Translations under genes and position numbers: made by a program
Part shown: positions 8,402 to 18,555 of the stretch, one piece after another
How positions within the stretch are numbered: the first letter of the stretch is position 1
Layout: every line of letters begins with the position of its first letter
Assembly (NCBI GenBank): GCA_026399875.1
Contig: JAPLQF010000042.1
Span: 124,009-188,008, forward strand
From: Burkholderiales bacterium
GTDB lineage: Bacteria > Pseudomonadota > Gammaproteobacteria > Burkholderiales > Burkholderiaceae_E
DNA: 64,000 nucleotides
Direction of reading: 5' to 3'
The notes under the pieces: model-generated
What the model was told of the DNA's origin: nothing
What the model saw: only the letters and a program-made list of their open reading frames with translations
The model's database searches: none

Positions 8402-10507
8402 TCAGGCGTTGAACCGCTTACCTTCAGCAGCAAGCCTGGCCAGCAAAGGTGCCGGGGTCCAGAACGCCGGGTCGGCATGCGGATTGGCGGCAAAGCCCTT
8501 CATGATTTCGACCACCTTCGGCAGCCCGAGAGTGTCGGCATAGAACATCGGACCGCCGCGAAAACGCGCAAAGCCATAGCCGCTCAGGTAGATGATGTCG
8601 ATGTCCGAGGCCCGCAGCGCGATGCCTTCATCGAGAAGCTGTGCACCTTCATTCACCAGGGCCAGCAGCAGCCGGTTGACAATCTCCTCGTCGGAAATTT
8701 TCCGCGGCGTGATGCCCAGTCGGGCGCGCTCGGTGGCAAGCATCGCTTCGACCACTGGCGACGGATAAGCGGTGCGATCACCCGCCTTGTAGTCGTACCA
8801 GCCGGCCGAGGTCTTCTGGCCATATCGGCCGAGTTCGCACAGCAGATCGGCTGTTTTTGAGTAACGCAGATCGGGCTTTTCGACATAGCGGCGCTTGCGG
8901 ATAAGCCAGCCGACGTCGTTGCCGGCCAGGTCACCCATGCGAAACGGCCCCATCGCAAAGCCCCAGCGCTCGATCGCCCCATCGACCTGCTGCGGCGAGC
9001 AGCCCTCTTCCAGCAGGAAACCCGCCTGGCGCGAATACTGCTCGATCATCCGATTGCCGATGAAGCCGTCGCATACACCCGACACCACACCGATCTTCTT
9101 GATCTTCTTGGACAGCGCCATCGTGGTGGCCAGCACGTCCTTGCCGGTCTTGGCACCGCGCACCACCTCGAGCAGGCGCATGACATTGGCCGGCGAGAAG
9201 AAGTGCGTGCCGATCACGTCCTGGGGTCGCTTGGTGAACGCGGCGATCTTGTCGACATCAAGGGTCGAGGTATTCGAGGCCAGGATCGCGCCGGGCTTCA
9301 TCGTCGCATCGAGGGTCTCGAAGACGGTCTTCTTGACCGCCATGTCCTCGAAGACCGCCTCGACCACGATGTCGGCCTGCGACAGGTCTGCGTAAGTCAT
9401 GGTGGGTTTGATCAGCGCCATGCGCTGCTCGACCTCTTCCTGCGTCATGCGGCCTTTTTTCGCAGTGTTTTCGTAGTTGCGGCGGATGGTGGCCACGCCG
9501 CGATCGAGTGCTTCCTGCTTCATTTCGAGCAGGACCACCGGGATGCCGGCGTTGATGAAGTTCATGGTGATGCCGCCGCCCATCGTGCCGGCGCCGATGA
9601 CTGCGGCCGATCTGATCGGACGCTGGGGGGTGTCGTCTGGCACATCAGGAATCTTGCTCGCCGCGCGCTCCGAGAAAAACGCATGCCGCAGCGCCTTGGA
9701 GCTCACCGACTCGACCAGCTCGTCGAAGAGCGAGCGCTCGACTTTCATGCCTTCGTCGAAGGGCTTCTTGACCGCGGCCTCGACGCATTCGAGACACTTC
9801 ATCGGCGCGGGATAACCGCGATAGGTCTTGTCGACATGGTCGCGCGCGGCGGCAAAAAAGGCGTCGACCCCACCCGGCATCGAATCGGGCGACACCGTGC
9901 GATCGCGCAGTCGCGGGCGCTTCGACCCGTCGGCGACCACCTTGCGGGCAAAGGCCGCCGCACCGGCCAGCAGATCAGCATCGGTGAGCGAATCGAAGTA
10001 GCCGAGCGTGAGCGCTTCTTCGGCACGGATCGGATTGCCGGTGACGATCATGTCGAGCGCCTTGGCTGCCCCAATCGCCCGCGGCAGACGCTGGGTACCA
10101 CCCGCACCCGGCAGCAGGCCGAGGTTGACTTCCGGCAGGCCGATCTGGGTGCCCGGCAGACCGACACGGTAGTGGCAAGCCAGGGCCAGTTCGTTGCCGC
10201 CACCCAGCGCCAGGCCTGCCACCGCGGCGATCACCGGCTTGGGGGCGTCTTCGATCAGACCGATCAGGTCGTGAAGGCTGGGCTCGGCAAAGGCCTTGGG
10301 CGAGTTGAACTCGCGGATATCGGCGCCGCCCGAGAAGGCGCGCGCTGTGCCGGTCAGCACGATGGCGGTGACGGTGGGCTCGGCCAGCGCACGGCGGATG
10401 CCGGCATCGATACCGACGCGAAGATCGAATCCGAGGCCGTTGACCGGCGGATTGTCCATCGTGATGACGGCGATATCGCCATCCTGGCGATAGTGGGTTT
10501 GAGTCAT
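8402..10507 (-). CDS. fadB: Multifunctional enoyl-CoA hydratase / 3-hydroxyacyl-CoA dehydrogenase
   Basis: Fatty-acid beta-oxidation alpha subunit (701 aa). Residues about 1-190 form a crotonase domain (oxyanion-hole segments RAFSGGADIREF and LGGGNELALACHYRVG). Residues about 295-480 are the NAD-binding 3-hydroxyacyl-CoA dehydrogenase domain, with AAVIGAGTMGGGITMNFINAGIP and the THFFSPANVMRLLEVV segment. The remainder is the C-terminal dehydrogenase dimerisation domains. GAGGA precedes the ATG. It pairs with the downstream thiolase; FadB versus FadJ type cannot be decided by eye. Confidence 0.93.
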   Translation of the reverse strand: MTQTHYRQDGDIAVITMDNPPVNGLGFDLRVGIDAGIRRALAEPTVTAIVLTGTARAFSGGADIREFNSPKAFAEPSLHDLIGLIEDAPKPVIAAVAGLALGGGNELALACHYRVGLPGTQIGLPEVNLGLLPGAGGTQRLPRAIGAAKALDMIVTGNPIRAEEALTLGYFDSLTDADLLAGAAAFARKVVADGSKRPRLRDRTVSPDSMPGGVDAFFAAARDHVDKTYRGYPAPMKCLECVEAAVKKPFDEGMKVERSLFDELVESVSSKALRHAFFSERAASKIPDVPDDTPQRPIRSAAVIGAGTMGGGITMNFINAGIPVVLLEMKQEALDRGVATIRRNYENTAKKGRMTQEEVEQRMALIKPTMTYADLSQADIVVEAVFEDMAVKKTVFETLDATMKPGAILASNTSTLDVDKIAAFTKRPQDVIGTHFFSPANVMRLLEVVRGAKTGKDVLATTMALSKKIKKIGVVSGVCDGFIGNRMIEQYSRQAGFLLEEGCSPQQVDGAIERWGFAMGPFRMGDLAGNDVGWLIRKRRYVEKPDLRYSKTADLLCELGRYGQKTSAGWYDYKAGDRTAYPSPVVEAMLATERARLGITPRKISDEEIVNRLLLALVNEGAQLLDEGIALRASDIDIIYLSGYGFARFRGGPMFYADTLGLPKVVEIMKGFAANPHADPAFWTPAPLLARLAAEGKRFNA

Positions 10508-10527
10508 GTCGGGTTCCTCGATGAAAT

Positions 10528-10561
10528 CGAACGTTCGTGCTTTTTAGGGTCGGTAAAAAGC
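10528..10561. promoter_or_regulatory. Palindrome plus inverted repeat upstream of the FadB-like gene
   Basis: Just before the FadB-like start (10507, minus strand) there is a perfect 10-base palindrome CGAACGTTCG at 10528-10537, directly followed by a perfect 8-base inverted repeat GCTTTTTA-N7-TAAAAAGC at 10539-10561. The palindrome resembles operators of TetR-family fatty-acid repressors (PsrA/FadP-like) in general form; the assignment is inference. The rest of 10562-10697 shows nothing I recognise. Confidence 0.45.
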
Positions 10562-10697
10562 GAGCTTGCGCCCGCTATCGATACCTAGCCCAAGACTATA
10601 TCCCAGTCTCTATACCTGCCCAGTCGCGCGACCCGCCCGTGCCTTTCGGTACAGGCCGGCCAGCGGGTCCCAGGTGCGATGTCAGCTCGAACAGGCC

Positions 10698-12341
10698 TCA
10701 TGCAACCGGCAAGCGATAGTCCTTGAACATCTCGCGAAGCCGGGTCTTGAGAATCTTGCCGGTTGCACCAAGCGGAATGGCCTCAACAAACTGCACGTCG
10801 TCGGGCGTCCACCAATTGGCGATCTTGCCTTCATAAAAAGCCAGAAGTTCGTCGCGGCTGACCTCGACGCCGGGGCGCTTCACGACAATCAGCAAGGGCC
10901 GCTCGTCCCATTTCGGATGCACAACACCGATCACCGCCGCCTGTGCGACTGCCGGATGGGCGATCGCGAGGTTTTCGAGATCGATCGAGCTGATCCATTC
11001 GCCGCCAGACTTGATCACATCCTTGCTTCGGTCGGTAATCTGCATATAACCATCGGCGTCGATGGTGGCCACATCGCCGGTCGGGAACCAGCCTCGGCCC
11101 TGATCGTCATAGCGCAGCGGATCGCCGCCCGCGCCCTTGAAATAGGACTTGATCACCCAGGGTCCACGCACCAGCAGTTCGCCATAGCTCGCGCCATCCC
11201 AGGGCATCTCCTGGCCATCGTCGCCGACGATCTTCATGTCGACGCCAAAAATCACATGGCCTTGCTTGGCCAGCACCGCTTCCTGCTTGTCGGCGGGCAG
11301 TGACAGGTGCTTGTTCTGCAGGACCGAGAGTGTGCCGAGCGGCGACATCTCGGTCATGCCCCAGGCATGGATGACGTTCACGCCATACTGCTCGCGGAAA
11401 GTCCGGATCATCGCCGGCGGACAGGCTGAGCCGCCAATGACGGTGCGGGTGAAGGTTGAAAATGTCAGCTTGTTGCCGACCACATGATTGAGCAGGCCGA
11501 GCCAAACCGTGGGCACGCCGGCCGAGTAAGTGACCTTCTCGGACTCGAAGAGCTCATAGATCGATTTGCCGTCGAGCGCAGGCCCCGGGAAAACCAGCTT
11601 GGCGCCCACCAGCGGCGCGATATACGGAATGCCCCATGCATTGACATGGAACATCGGCACCACCGGAAGGATGGTGTCTTTGGCACTGCAGCCCATCGCG
11701 TCGGGCAGTGCCGCGCCATAAGCCTGCAAAAGCGTTGACCGATGGCTGTAGAGCGCGCCTTTCGGATTGCCGGTCGTGCCCGAGGTGTAGCACAGGCAGA
11801 CCGCCGAGCGCTCATCAATGTCGGGCCAGACAAACCCATCCTGGCCAGCGGCAAGCAGATCCTCATAGCAGATCAGGTTCGCAATCTTGCTGCTGGCCGG
11901 CAGCCGATCGCGATCGCACATCGCCACCCAGCCCTTGACCGTCGGGCAGTGCTCGGCGATCGCCTCAACGATCGGCAGGAAAGTCAGATCGAAGGCGAGC
12001 AGCGTATCTTCGGCATGATTGACGATCCAGGCGATCTGCTCGGGGTGCAGGCGCGGGTTGATGGTGTGGATGACCGCCCCCATACCGCCGACCGCGTAGT
12101 AGATCTCCATATGTCGATAGCCGTTCCAGGCCAGGGTGGCCACGCGGTCGCCGCCCTGGACACCGTGGGTCGTCAGCGAGTTGGCAAGTTTTTCGGTACG
12201 GGCGGCGAAAGCGGCATAGTTGTAGCGATGCAGATCACCCTCGACACGGCGCGAGACAATCTCGACCTCCGGAAAGTGACGGGCTGCGTGCTGCAGGAGG
12301 TTGGACACCAGAAGCGGCATGTCCATCATCAGACCTTGCAT
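10698..12341 (-). CDS. Long/medium-chain fatty-acid--CoA ligase (AMP-binding)
   Basis: Acyl-CoA synthetase of the ANL superfamily (547 aa), activating fatty acids with ATP and CoA. Start chosen at ATG 12341 (MQGLMMDMPLL), the usual N-terminus for AlkK-like ligases, with GGAG six bases upstream; a start 27 bases earlier is possible but would overlap that ribosome site. Motifs: YTSGTTGNPKGALYSH (P-loop) near residue 180, GMTEMSP, GWFPTGDVATIDADGYMQITDRSKDVIKSGGEW near residue 410, and the C-terminal catalytic lysine segment PLGATGKILKTRLRE. Supplies substrate to the neighbouring beta-oxidation genes. Confidence 0.92.
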   Translation of the reverse strand: MQGLMMDMPLLVSNLLQHAARHFPEVEIVSRRVEGDLHRYNYAAFAARTEKLANSLTTHGVQGGDRVATLAWNGYRHMEIYYAVGGMGAVIHTINPRLHPEQIAWIVNHAEDTLLAFDLTFLPIVEAIAEHCPTVKGWVAMCDRDRLPASSKIANLICYEDLLAAGQDGFVWPDIDERSAVCLCYTSGTTGNPKGALYSHRSTLLQAYGAALPDAMGCSAKDTILPVVPMFHVNAWGIPYIAPLVGAKLVFPGPALDGKSIYELFESEKVTYSAGVPTVWLGLLNHVVGNKLTFSTFTRTVIGGSACPPAMIRTFREQYGVNVIHAWGMTEMSPLGTLSVLQNKHLSLPADKQEAVLAKQGHVIFGVDMKIVGDDGQEMPWDGASYGELLVRGPWVIKSYFKGAGGDPLRYDDQGRGWFPTGDVATIDADGYMQITDRSKDVIKSGGEWISSIDLENLAIAHPAVAQAAVIGVVHPKWDERPLLIVVKRPGVEVSRDELLAFYEGKIANWWTPDDVQFVEAIPLGATGKILKTRLREMFKDYRLPVA

Positions 12342-12464
12342 GGGTACTCCTTCGGTTTTCATCATCAATAAGATCGATCAGGCCCTGCCCGGATCCATCC
12401 CGAGGCAAAACTGTTGATGGTGAGCATGCATACTGCTGTCGTCAAGCCGCCGTAGAATGGCCGG

Positions 12465-14003
12465 ATGAATACCGCCACCGATCAGATCGCGCTGCAAGCG
12501 CTGAGCTTCGATAACCGCTTCGCGAGGCTCGACCCGGCGATGGGAAGCCGCCTTGCGCCCCTGCCGCTGTCCGACCCCTATCTGGTGGCGGCCTCTGCGC
12601 AGGTCGCCGATATGCTGGGTCTGGCCCCTGAGATGCTCGAGTCGCCCGAATGGCTCGACATTATTGCCGGCAACCGAGTTCCCGAGGGCGCACAACCCAT
12701 GGCAGCGGTCTATGCAGGCCATCAGTTCGGGGCCTGGGCAGGCCGCCTGGGCGACGGGCGTGCCCTGCTTCTGGGCGAGGTTGCCGGACACGACGGCAGC
12801 CACTACGAATTGCAGCTCAAGGGCTCCGGGCCGACCCCTTACTCGCGAATGGGCGATGGCCGGGCGGTCTTGCGATCATCGATTCGCGAATTCCTGTGCT
12901 CGGAAGCCATGGCCGCGCTCGGCATTCCGACCACCCGGGCGCTTGCCGTGGTTGGCTCCGATCAGCCGATCATCCGCGAAACCGTCGAGACTGCCGCGGT
13001 GGTGATGCGGGTCGCGCCCTCCTTCGTACGCTTTGGCAATTTCGAGTATTTCGCGCATTTCAATCAGCATCCGACGCTGCGGGTGCTGGCCGACTATGTC
13101 ATCGATCGCTATGAGCCCGAGATCGCCGCGCGGGGTCCGGCCGCAGCTCGAACCGCAGAGAGCTATGCCGCATTGCTCGAAAGCGTGGCCCGACGCACCG
13201 CCTGCCTGATCGCGAAATGGCAGTCAGTGGGTTTTTGCCATGGCGTGATGAATACCGACAACATGTCGATCCTGGGCCTGACAATCGACTATGGCCCCTT
13301 CGGTTTTCTTGACGGCTTCAATGCCAATCACATCTGCAATCACACCGACCGGCAGGGTCGCTATGCCTACGCGATGCAGCCCGGTGTGGGCGAATGGAAC
13401 TGCTTTGCGCTGGCCCAGGCGCTGATGCCGCTGATTGGTGATGTCGATCTCGCCCGGCAAGCCCTGAGCGCCTATCGCGACACCTACGATCGCGAGCACA
13501 CCGCGCTGATTCGGGCAAAGCTCGGATTGCGCAGCGAGCATCAAGACGACGAAGCCCTGATGAGCGCGATGTTCGAGACCATGCAGGCCTCGCAGGCCGA
13601 CTTCACGCTTTTCTTTAGAAGGCTCGCAGGGGTGAACACCGGCGACGCCAGCGGCGACGGCCCGGTGCGCGACCTCTTCATCGACCGCAGTGCCGCAGAT
13701 GCCTGGCTGTCGATTTATCGCGCACGACTCGCCACCGAAGGTGTGCCTCAGGCTGAGCGGGCAGACGCAATGAACCGGGTTAATCCGATTTATGTTCTGC
13801 GCAACCATCTGGCCGAAATAGCCATTCGCCGCGCCAGCGGTCTGAGCGCGGAGGGGGCTGCGACCAACGAACGAGACTTTTCCGAGGTCCTTCGACTGCT
13901 TCACGCCTTATCCAGCCCTTATGAAGAACGCCCCGGGCTCGAGGCTTATGCCGCGCACCCACCTGCCTGGGCCTCCCACCTTTCGGTCAGTTGTTCATCC
14001 TGA
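12465..14003 (+). CDS. selO: Protein adenylyltransferase SelO (YdiU)
   Basis: Pseudokinase-fold AMPylase (512 aa) that transfers AMP to protein hydroxyls and is linked to redox stress. Visible motifs include [47 protein letters not shown], the [25 protein letters not shown] catalytic/metal loop near residue 262, and the terminal SVSCSS. The last motif carries cysteine at the place where vertebrate SelO has selenocysteine; the real stop follows three codons later. It is divergent from the acyl-CoA ligase across about 120 bases. Ribosome site is weak. Confidence 0.95.
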   Translation: MNTATDQIALQALSFDNRFARLDPAMGSRLAPLPLSDPYLVAASAQVADMLGLAPEMLESPEWLDIIAGNRVPEGAQPMAAVYAGHQFGAWAGRLGDGRALLLGEVAGHDGSHYELQLKGSGPTPYSRMGDGRAVLRSSIREFLCSEAMAALGIPTTRALAVVGSDQPIIRETVETAAVVMRVAPSFVRFGNFEYFAHFNQHPTLRVLADYVIDRYEPEIAARGPAAARTAESYAALLESVARRTACLIAKWQSVGFCHGVMNTDNMSILGLTIDYGPFGFLDGFNANHICNHTDRQGRYAYAMQPGVGEWNCFALAQALMPLIGDVDLARQALSAYRDTYDREHTALIRAKLGLRSEHQDDEALMSAMFETMQASQADFTLFFRRLAGVNTGDASGDGPVRDLFIDRSAADAWLSIYRARLATEGVPQAERADAMNRVNPIYVLRNHLAEIAIRRASGLSAEGAATNERDFSEVLRLLHALSSPYEERPGLEAYAAHPPAWASHLSVSCSS

Positions 14004-14015
14004 AATCCTGAAACC

Positions 14016-14549
14016 ATGAAACTGCTTTTTGATCTTTTCCCGGTAATCCTGTTTTTCATCGCCTACAAGGCGGTCGATGTCTATGCCGCCACCTGGGTCG
14101 CGATTGCTGCCACCATCGGCCAGATTGTCTGGCTCAAGGTGCGCGGCCAACGTGTCGAATCGATGCAGTGGGTGAGCCTTGTCCTGATCACGCTCTTCGG
14201 TGGCATGACCCTGTTTTTTCAGGACGAAACCTTCATCAAGGTCAAGCCGACCGTTCTCTATGTGCTTTTTGCAGTCATCCTTCTGGCCACCGAAAGGGTG
14301 ACCGGACGCAATCCTCTGCGTGCGATGATGGGCAGCCAGCTTGATGTTTCAGACGAGATCTGGCCGCGGCTGACCTTGCTTTGGGCTGGCTTTTTCCTCG
14401 CGATGGCCGCGCTCAACAGTTATGTCGCCAACAACTACCCGCTGGATATCTGGGTCGACTTCAAACTCTTCGGGACACTCGGCTTGACCTTCATTTTTGT
14501 CATCGCCCAGGGCTTCTGGCTCAGTCGCCATATCAAGGCGCCGGAATGA
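14016..14549 (+). CDS. yciB: Septation protein A / inner membrane protein YciB
   Basis: Multi-spanning inner-membrane protein (177 aa, about five transmembrane segments) of the YciB/IspZ family, involved in cell envelope integrity and septation. It begins MKLLFDLFPVILFFIAYK, contains VESMQWVSLVLITLFGGMTL and NPLRAMMGSQLDVSDEIWPRLTLLW, all family hallmarks. It starts 12 bases after selO and its stop overlaps the bolA ATG (ATGA). Confidence 0.95.
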   Translation: MKLLFDLFPVILFFIAYKAVDVYAATWVAIAATIGQIVWLKVRGQRVESMQWVSLVLITLFGGMTLFFQDETFIKVKPTVLYVLFAVILLATERVTGRNPLRAMMGSQLDVSDEIWPRLTLLWAGFFLAMAALNSYVANNYPLDIWVDFKLFGTLGLTFIFVIAQGFWLSRHIKAPE

Positions 14550-14818
14550 CGGCGCCCTCGGTCAGCGAGCTGCAGGCCCGACTGCATGCCGCGTTCCCGG
14601 ATGCACTCATCGAGGTCACCGACGACAGCCATCTTCATGCCGGCCACGCCGGCGCCGCCAGCGGCGGGGGGCATTACAGCGTGAGAATTGACTCTGCCCG
14701 GTTCAAGGGCCTGGCGACCCTTGCGCGTCATCGCCTCGTGTATGATGCCGTGCTCGACTGGATGCCCCATCGAATTCATGCGCTGGCGATTGTCGCCCGC
14801 CCGCCTGCCGAATCCTGA
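14546..14818 (+). CDS. BolA family protein
   Basis: Small (90 aa) BolA-fold protein, usually partnering monothiol glutaredoxins in iron-sulfur cluster handling. The ATG at 14546 overlaps the yciB TGA, which decides the start. The core reads SHLHAGHAGAASGGGHYSVRI (family H-x-x-H region), then FKGLATLARHRLVYDAVLDWM with the conserved helix, and ends HALAIVARPPAES. The yciB-bolA-ppiase order is common in betaproteobacteria. Confidence 0.92.
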   Translation: MTAPSVSELQARLHAAFPDALIEVTDDSHLHAGHAGAASGGGHYSVRIDSARFKGLATLARHRLVYDAVLDWMPHRIHALAIVARPPAES

Positions 14819-14884
14819 CTCCTCCTGGCAATGACTCAGATGCGAGTCGGCCGGGTGCAAACCCACCTCAAATTTTCGACGCCC

Positions 14885-15676
14885 ATGAACGCAACTCTCC
14901 GTCGCGCGGCAATCACCGCGATTGCCGGCTTCTCACTGGCATTGACCGCCCTGTCCGTACAGGCGCAGAACGCAGCGATCGTCAACGGCAAAGCGATTCC
15001 ATCGGTTCGGGTCGATGAATTCGTTGCTTCACTGACCCAGCAGGGTCGCCCCGATACCCCCGACTTGCGCAACGCGGTGCGCGATGAACTGATCGCCCGC
15101 GAGATCTTCGTCCAGGAAGCCGAACGCAAGGGCCTGACGCGCAATCCCGAGACCCAGCGCCAGCTCGAAAGCGCCCGTCAGGACATCCTGATCAGAGCCC
15201 TGATCCGCGACTCGCTCAAGACCAATCCGGTCACCGACGCCGATGTCAAGGCCGAGTACGACAAGGTGGTTAAGTCGTCGGGCGGCCAGGAGTATCGCGC
15301 CCGCCACATCCTGGTCGAGACCGAGCCGGAGGCCAAGGCGATCATCGACCAGCTCAAGAAAGGTGCGAAGTTCGAAGACCTCGCCAGGAAGTCAAAGGAC
15401 ACCGGATCGGCACAGAGAGGCGGCGATCTCGACTGGAATGCGCCCTCAACCTTTGTGAAGCCTTTTGCTGAAGCGATGGTGAAGCTCGAGAAGGGTCAGA
15501 CCACCGAGACCCCGATCAAGAGCGACTTCGGCTGGCATGTCATTCGACTCGACGACGTCCGCGATACCCAGGCGCCGCCGCTTGAGCAGGTCAAGCCGCA
15601 GATCCAGCAGGAACTCGAGCGCCGGCGTATCCAGACGCTGCAGGCTGACCTGCGCGCCAAGGCCAAGATTCAATAA
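14885..15676 (+). CDS. Periplasmic peptidyl-prolyl isomerase (parvulin type)
   Basis: SurA/PrsA-like folding factor of the periplasm (263 aa from the ATG at 14885). The start is chosen because it opens a clean signal peptide MNATLRRAAITAIAGFSLAL ending near AQA-QN; upstream in-frame ATG codons would bury it. Residues about 30-120 are a SurA-N-like helical chaperone region, and the parvulin domain runs from RARHILVETEPEAKAII through RGGDLDWNAPSTFVKPFAEAM to FGWHVIRLDDV. It follows bolA and probably shares its transcript. Confidence 0.92.
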   Translation: MNATLRRAAITAIAGFSLALTALSVQAQNAAIVNGKAIPSVRVDEFVASLTQQGRPDTPDLRNAVRDELIAREIFVQEAERKGLTRNPETQRQLESARQDILIRALIRDSLKTNPVTDADVKAEYDKVVKSSGGQEYRARHILVETEPEAKAIIDQLKKGAKFEDLARKSKDTGSAQRGGDLDWNAPSTFVKPFAEAMVKLEKGQTTETPIKSDFGWHVIRLDDVRDTQAPPLEQVKPQIQQELERRRIQTLQADLRAKAKIQ

Positions 15677-15711
15677 TCAAGACTCAGTCATCAAGGCCCA
15701 GCCATCAAGTT

Positions 15712-17220
<1,509 letters not shown>

Positions 17221-17224
<4 letters not shown>

Positions 17225-17541
17225 TCGACAATGATGGCCGCGCGCTCGAGCATCTCGGCGCCGCGGTCGTCGATCCAGCGAAACTCGAGCGTCCCGCTAC
17301 GAGTCGCAATTGTGCTGAAGGCGATATAGGGATTGGCGGTGATCGCCGGAAAGAATTCGGCACGAAACACCTCGACACCGTCATATCTGCAAACAAATGA
17401 CTGCACGATGTTTCGCGGCAGGACCTGGCCATTTTCGCCGCTGCGAAAGCCGGTCTCCATTGGATGGGCGACCATCGCGGTGATCTCGATGACCTCACCC
17501 CGCCTGGCCCTTGCCGGAACTCTGACTAGCGCGCTGGCCAT
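17221..17541 (-). CDS. soxZ: Thiosulfate oxidation carrier complex protein SoxZ
   Basis: Immunoglobulin-like partner of SoxY in the sulfur-carrier complex SoxYZ (106 aa, normal length, no signal peptide; it is usually exported with SoxY). Typical segments are RRGEVIEITAMVAHPMETGFR, PRNIVQSFVCRYDG and the NPYIAFSTIA strand. One base separates it from the soxY stop and it overlaps soxA by four bases, so all four sox genes are translationally coupled. Confidence 0.93.
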
Positions 17542-17542
17542 G

Positions 17543-18028
17543 TCAGTTCTCGATGCAGGCAGCCAGGGTCACGATCACCTCGACGCCTGTCTGAAAAAAG
17601 CGTCCATCGGCCATTTCCACGATCGCCACCAGACGCTGAGAGTCGGCCAGCCTGATTCGGGTCGTGACATTGGCCCGTCCGCTGTGCGGACCAAGGTGAA
17701 AGACCGCGATCTGCGGTTGCGGATTCTTCTCGCTGAAAAGACCGATACGGCGGACATGGTCGCGCTCGGTCATCGGGCTGTCGACCTGCACACTGACCGG
17801 CACTGAGTTGCCGTTTTCGACAAGCTCGGGTACCAGCAGCCTTACTCCGCCCGATTGCAGCGTCTGGCTGCGCGAGAAGGCAGTGATCGCCGCCTGCATG
17901 TCGGCGGGTGTCGCCTGAGCCTCAGGGCACCAGCCGAGCGAGGCGCCGGCAACCCCACCGGTAACCCCGGCCACGAGCACCCTGAGCGATTGCCTGCGGC
18001 CAGGATTTGTTGTCGATTCGGGGGTCAT
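17543..18028 (-). CDS. soxY: Thiosulfate oxidation carrier protein SoxY, atypical C-terminus
   Basis: Sulfur-carrier subunit (161 aa) whose C-terminal cysteine normally holds pathway intermediates. A twin-arginine-like N-terminus (residues about 11-40, with RRQSLRVLVAG and AGASLGW) fits Tat export as in other SoxY. The immunoglobulin-like body contains LLVPELVENGNSVPVSVQVDSPM and FSEKNPQPQIAVFHLGP. The protein ends VTLAACIEN: a cysteine is kept four residues from the end, but the flexible GGCGG arm of characterised SoxY is absent. ATGA overlap with soxX. Confidence 0.9.
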   Translation of the reverse strand: MTPESTTNPGRRQSLRVLVAGVTGGVAGASLGWCPEAQATPADMQAAITAFSRSQTLQSGGVRLLVPELVENGNSVPVSVQVDSPMTERDHVRRIGLFSEKNPQPQIAVFHLGPHSGRANVTTRIRLADSQRLVAIVEMADGRFFQTGVEVIVTLAACIEN

Positions 18029-18498
18029 TTCGGATCTCCGGGCTCGTTACGCAGGGTGATGAGATAAGCCACCACATCTTCTACCTGTTGTGCATCGAAA
18101 ATCGGGCGCCCCCTGAATGTCGGGGCGACACGCTCGAGTCCCTCGATGCGATGGTAGGCCGGCATGATGGACTGCGGATTGATGCGACGACTGTCGACGA
18201 TCCGCGCTCGCAGCTGGGCATGTGACAGCCGACTTCCGGCCCCCGAGAGATCGGGGGCGAGATTGCCCTGCTGGCGCTCCTCGGGAAAGGGTCCGTTGTG
18301 GCACAGCAGACAAAGGCCACGGCTGCGATCCGCCACGATCGTACGGCCTCTGGCCGGATCGCCCTGCAAGCCCTCAAGTGGCTGATCGATCCGGTCGCCG
18401 TCGGCTGCCCAAGCACCTGAGGCGCTTCCCGCCCCGGTCGCAAAGACCGCGGCGATCAGGCAGATCACCGATAGCCGCCCTCGCATCAGACGCGCCAA
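18025..18498 (-). CDS. soxX: Sulfur oxidation c-type cytochrome SoxX
   Basis: Monohaem subunit of the SoxAX cytochrome (157 aa). Signal peptide about residues 1-32. The haem motif CLLCH is at residues 63-67 and the distal methionine ligand is most likely in SIMPAYH near residue 112; both are family features. First gene of the soxXYZA block, 57 bases downstream of the molybdenum hydroxylase large subunit, so it may be transcribed with it or from a promoter inside that gene. Confidence 0.92.
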   Translation of the reverse strand: MARLMRGRLSVICLIAAVFATGAGSASGAWAADGDRIDQPLEGLQGDPARGRTIVADRSRGLCLLCHNGPFPEERQQGNLAPDLSGAGSRLSHAQLRARIVDSRRINPQSIMPAYHRIEGLERVAPTFRGRPIFDAQQVEDVVAYLITLRNEPGDPK

Positions 18499-18555
18499 GG
18501 CATGTTGAACATGGTCGTCCCAGCGCGGTTGCCGCCCGATGCGATACCGCGCTGG

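Noticed and set aside
9203..10588. Long plus-strand frame opposite the FadB-like gene (461 codons)
   Set aside because: His/Asp/Gly/Arg-rich antisense composition and no family motifs; shadow of fadB.
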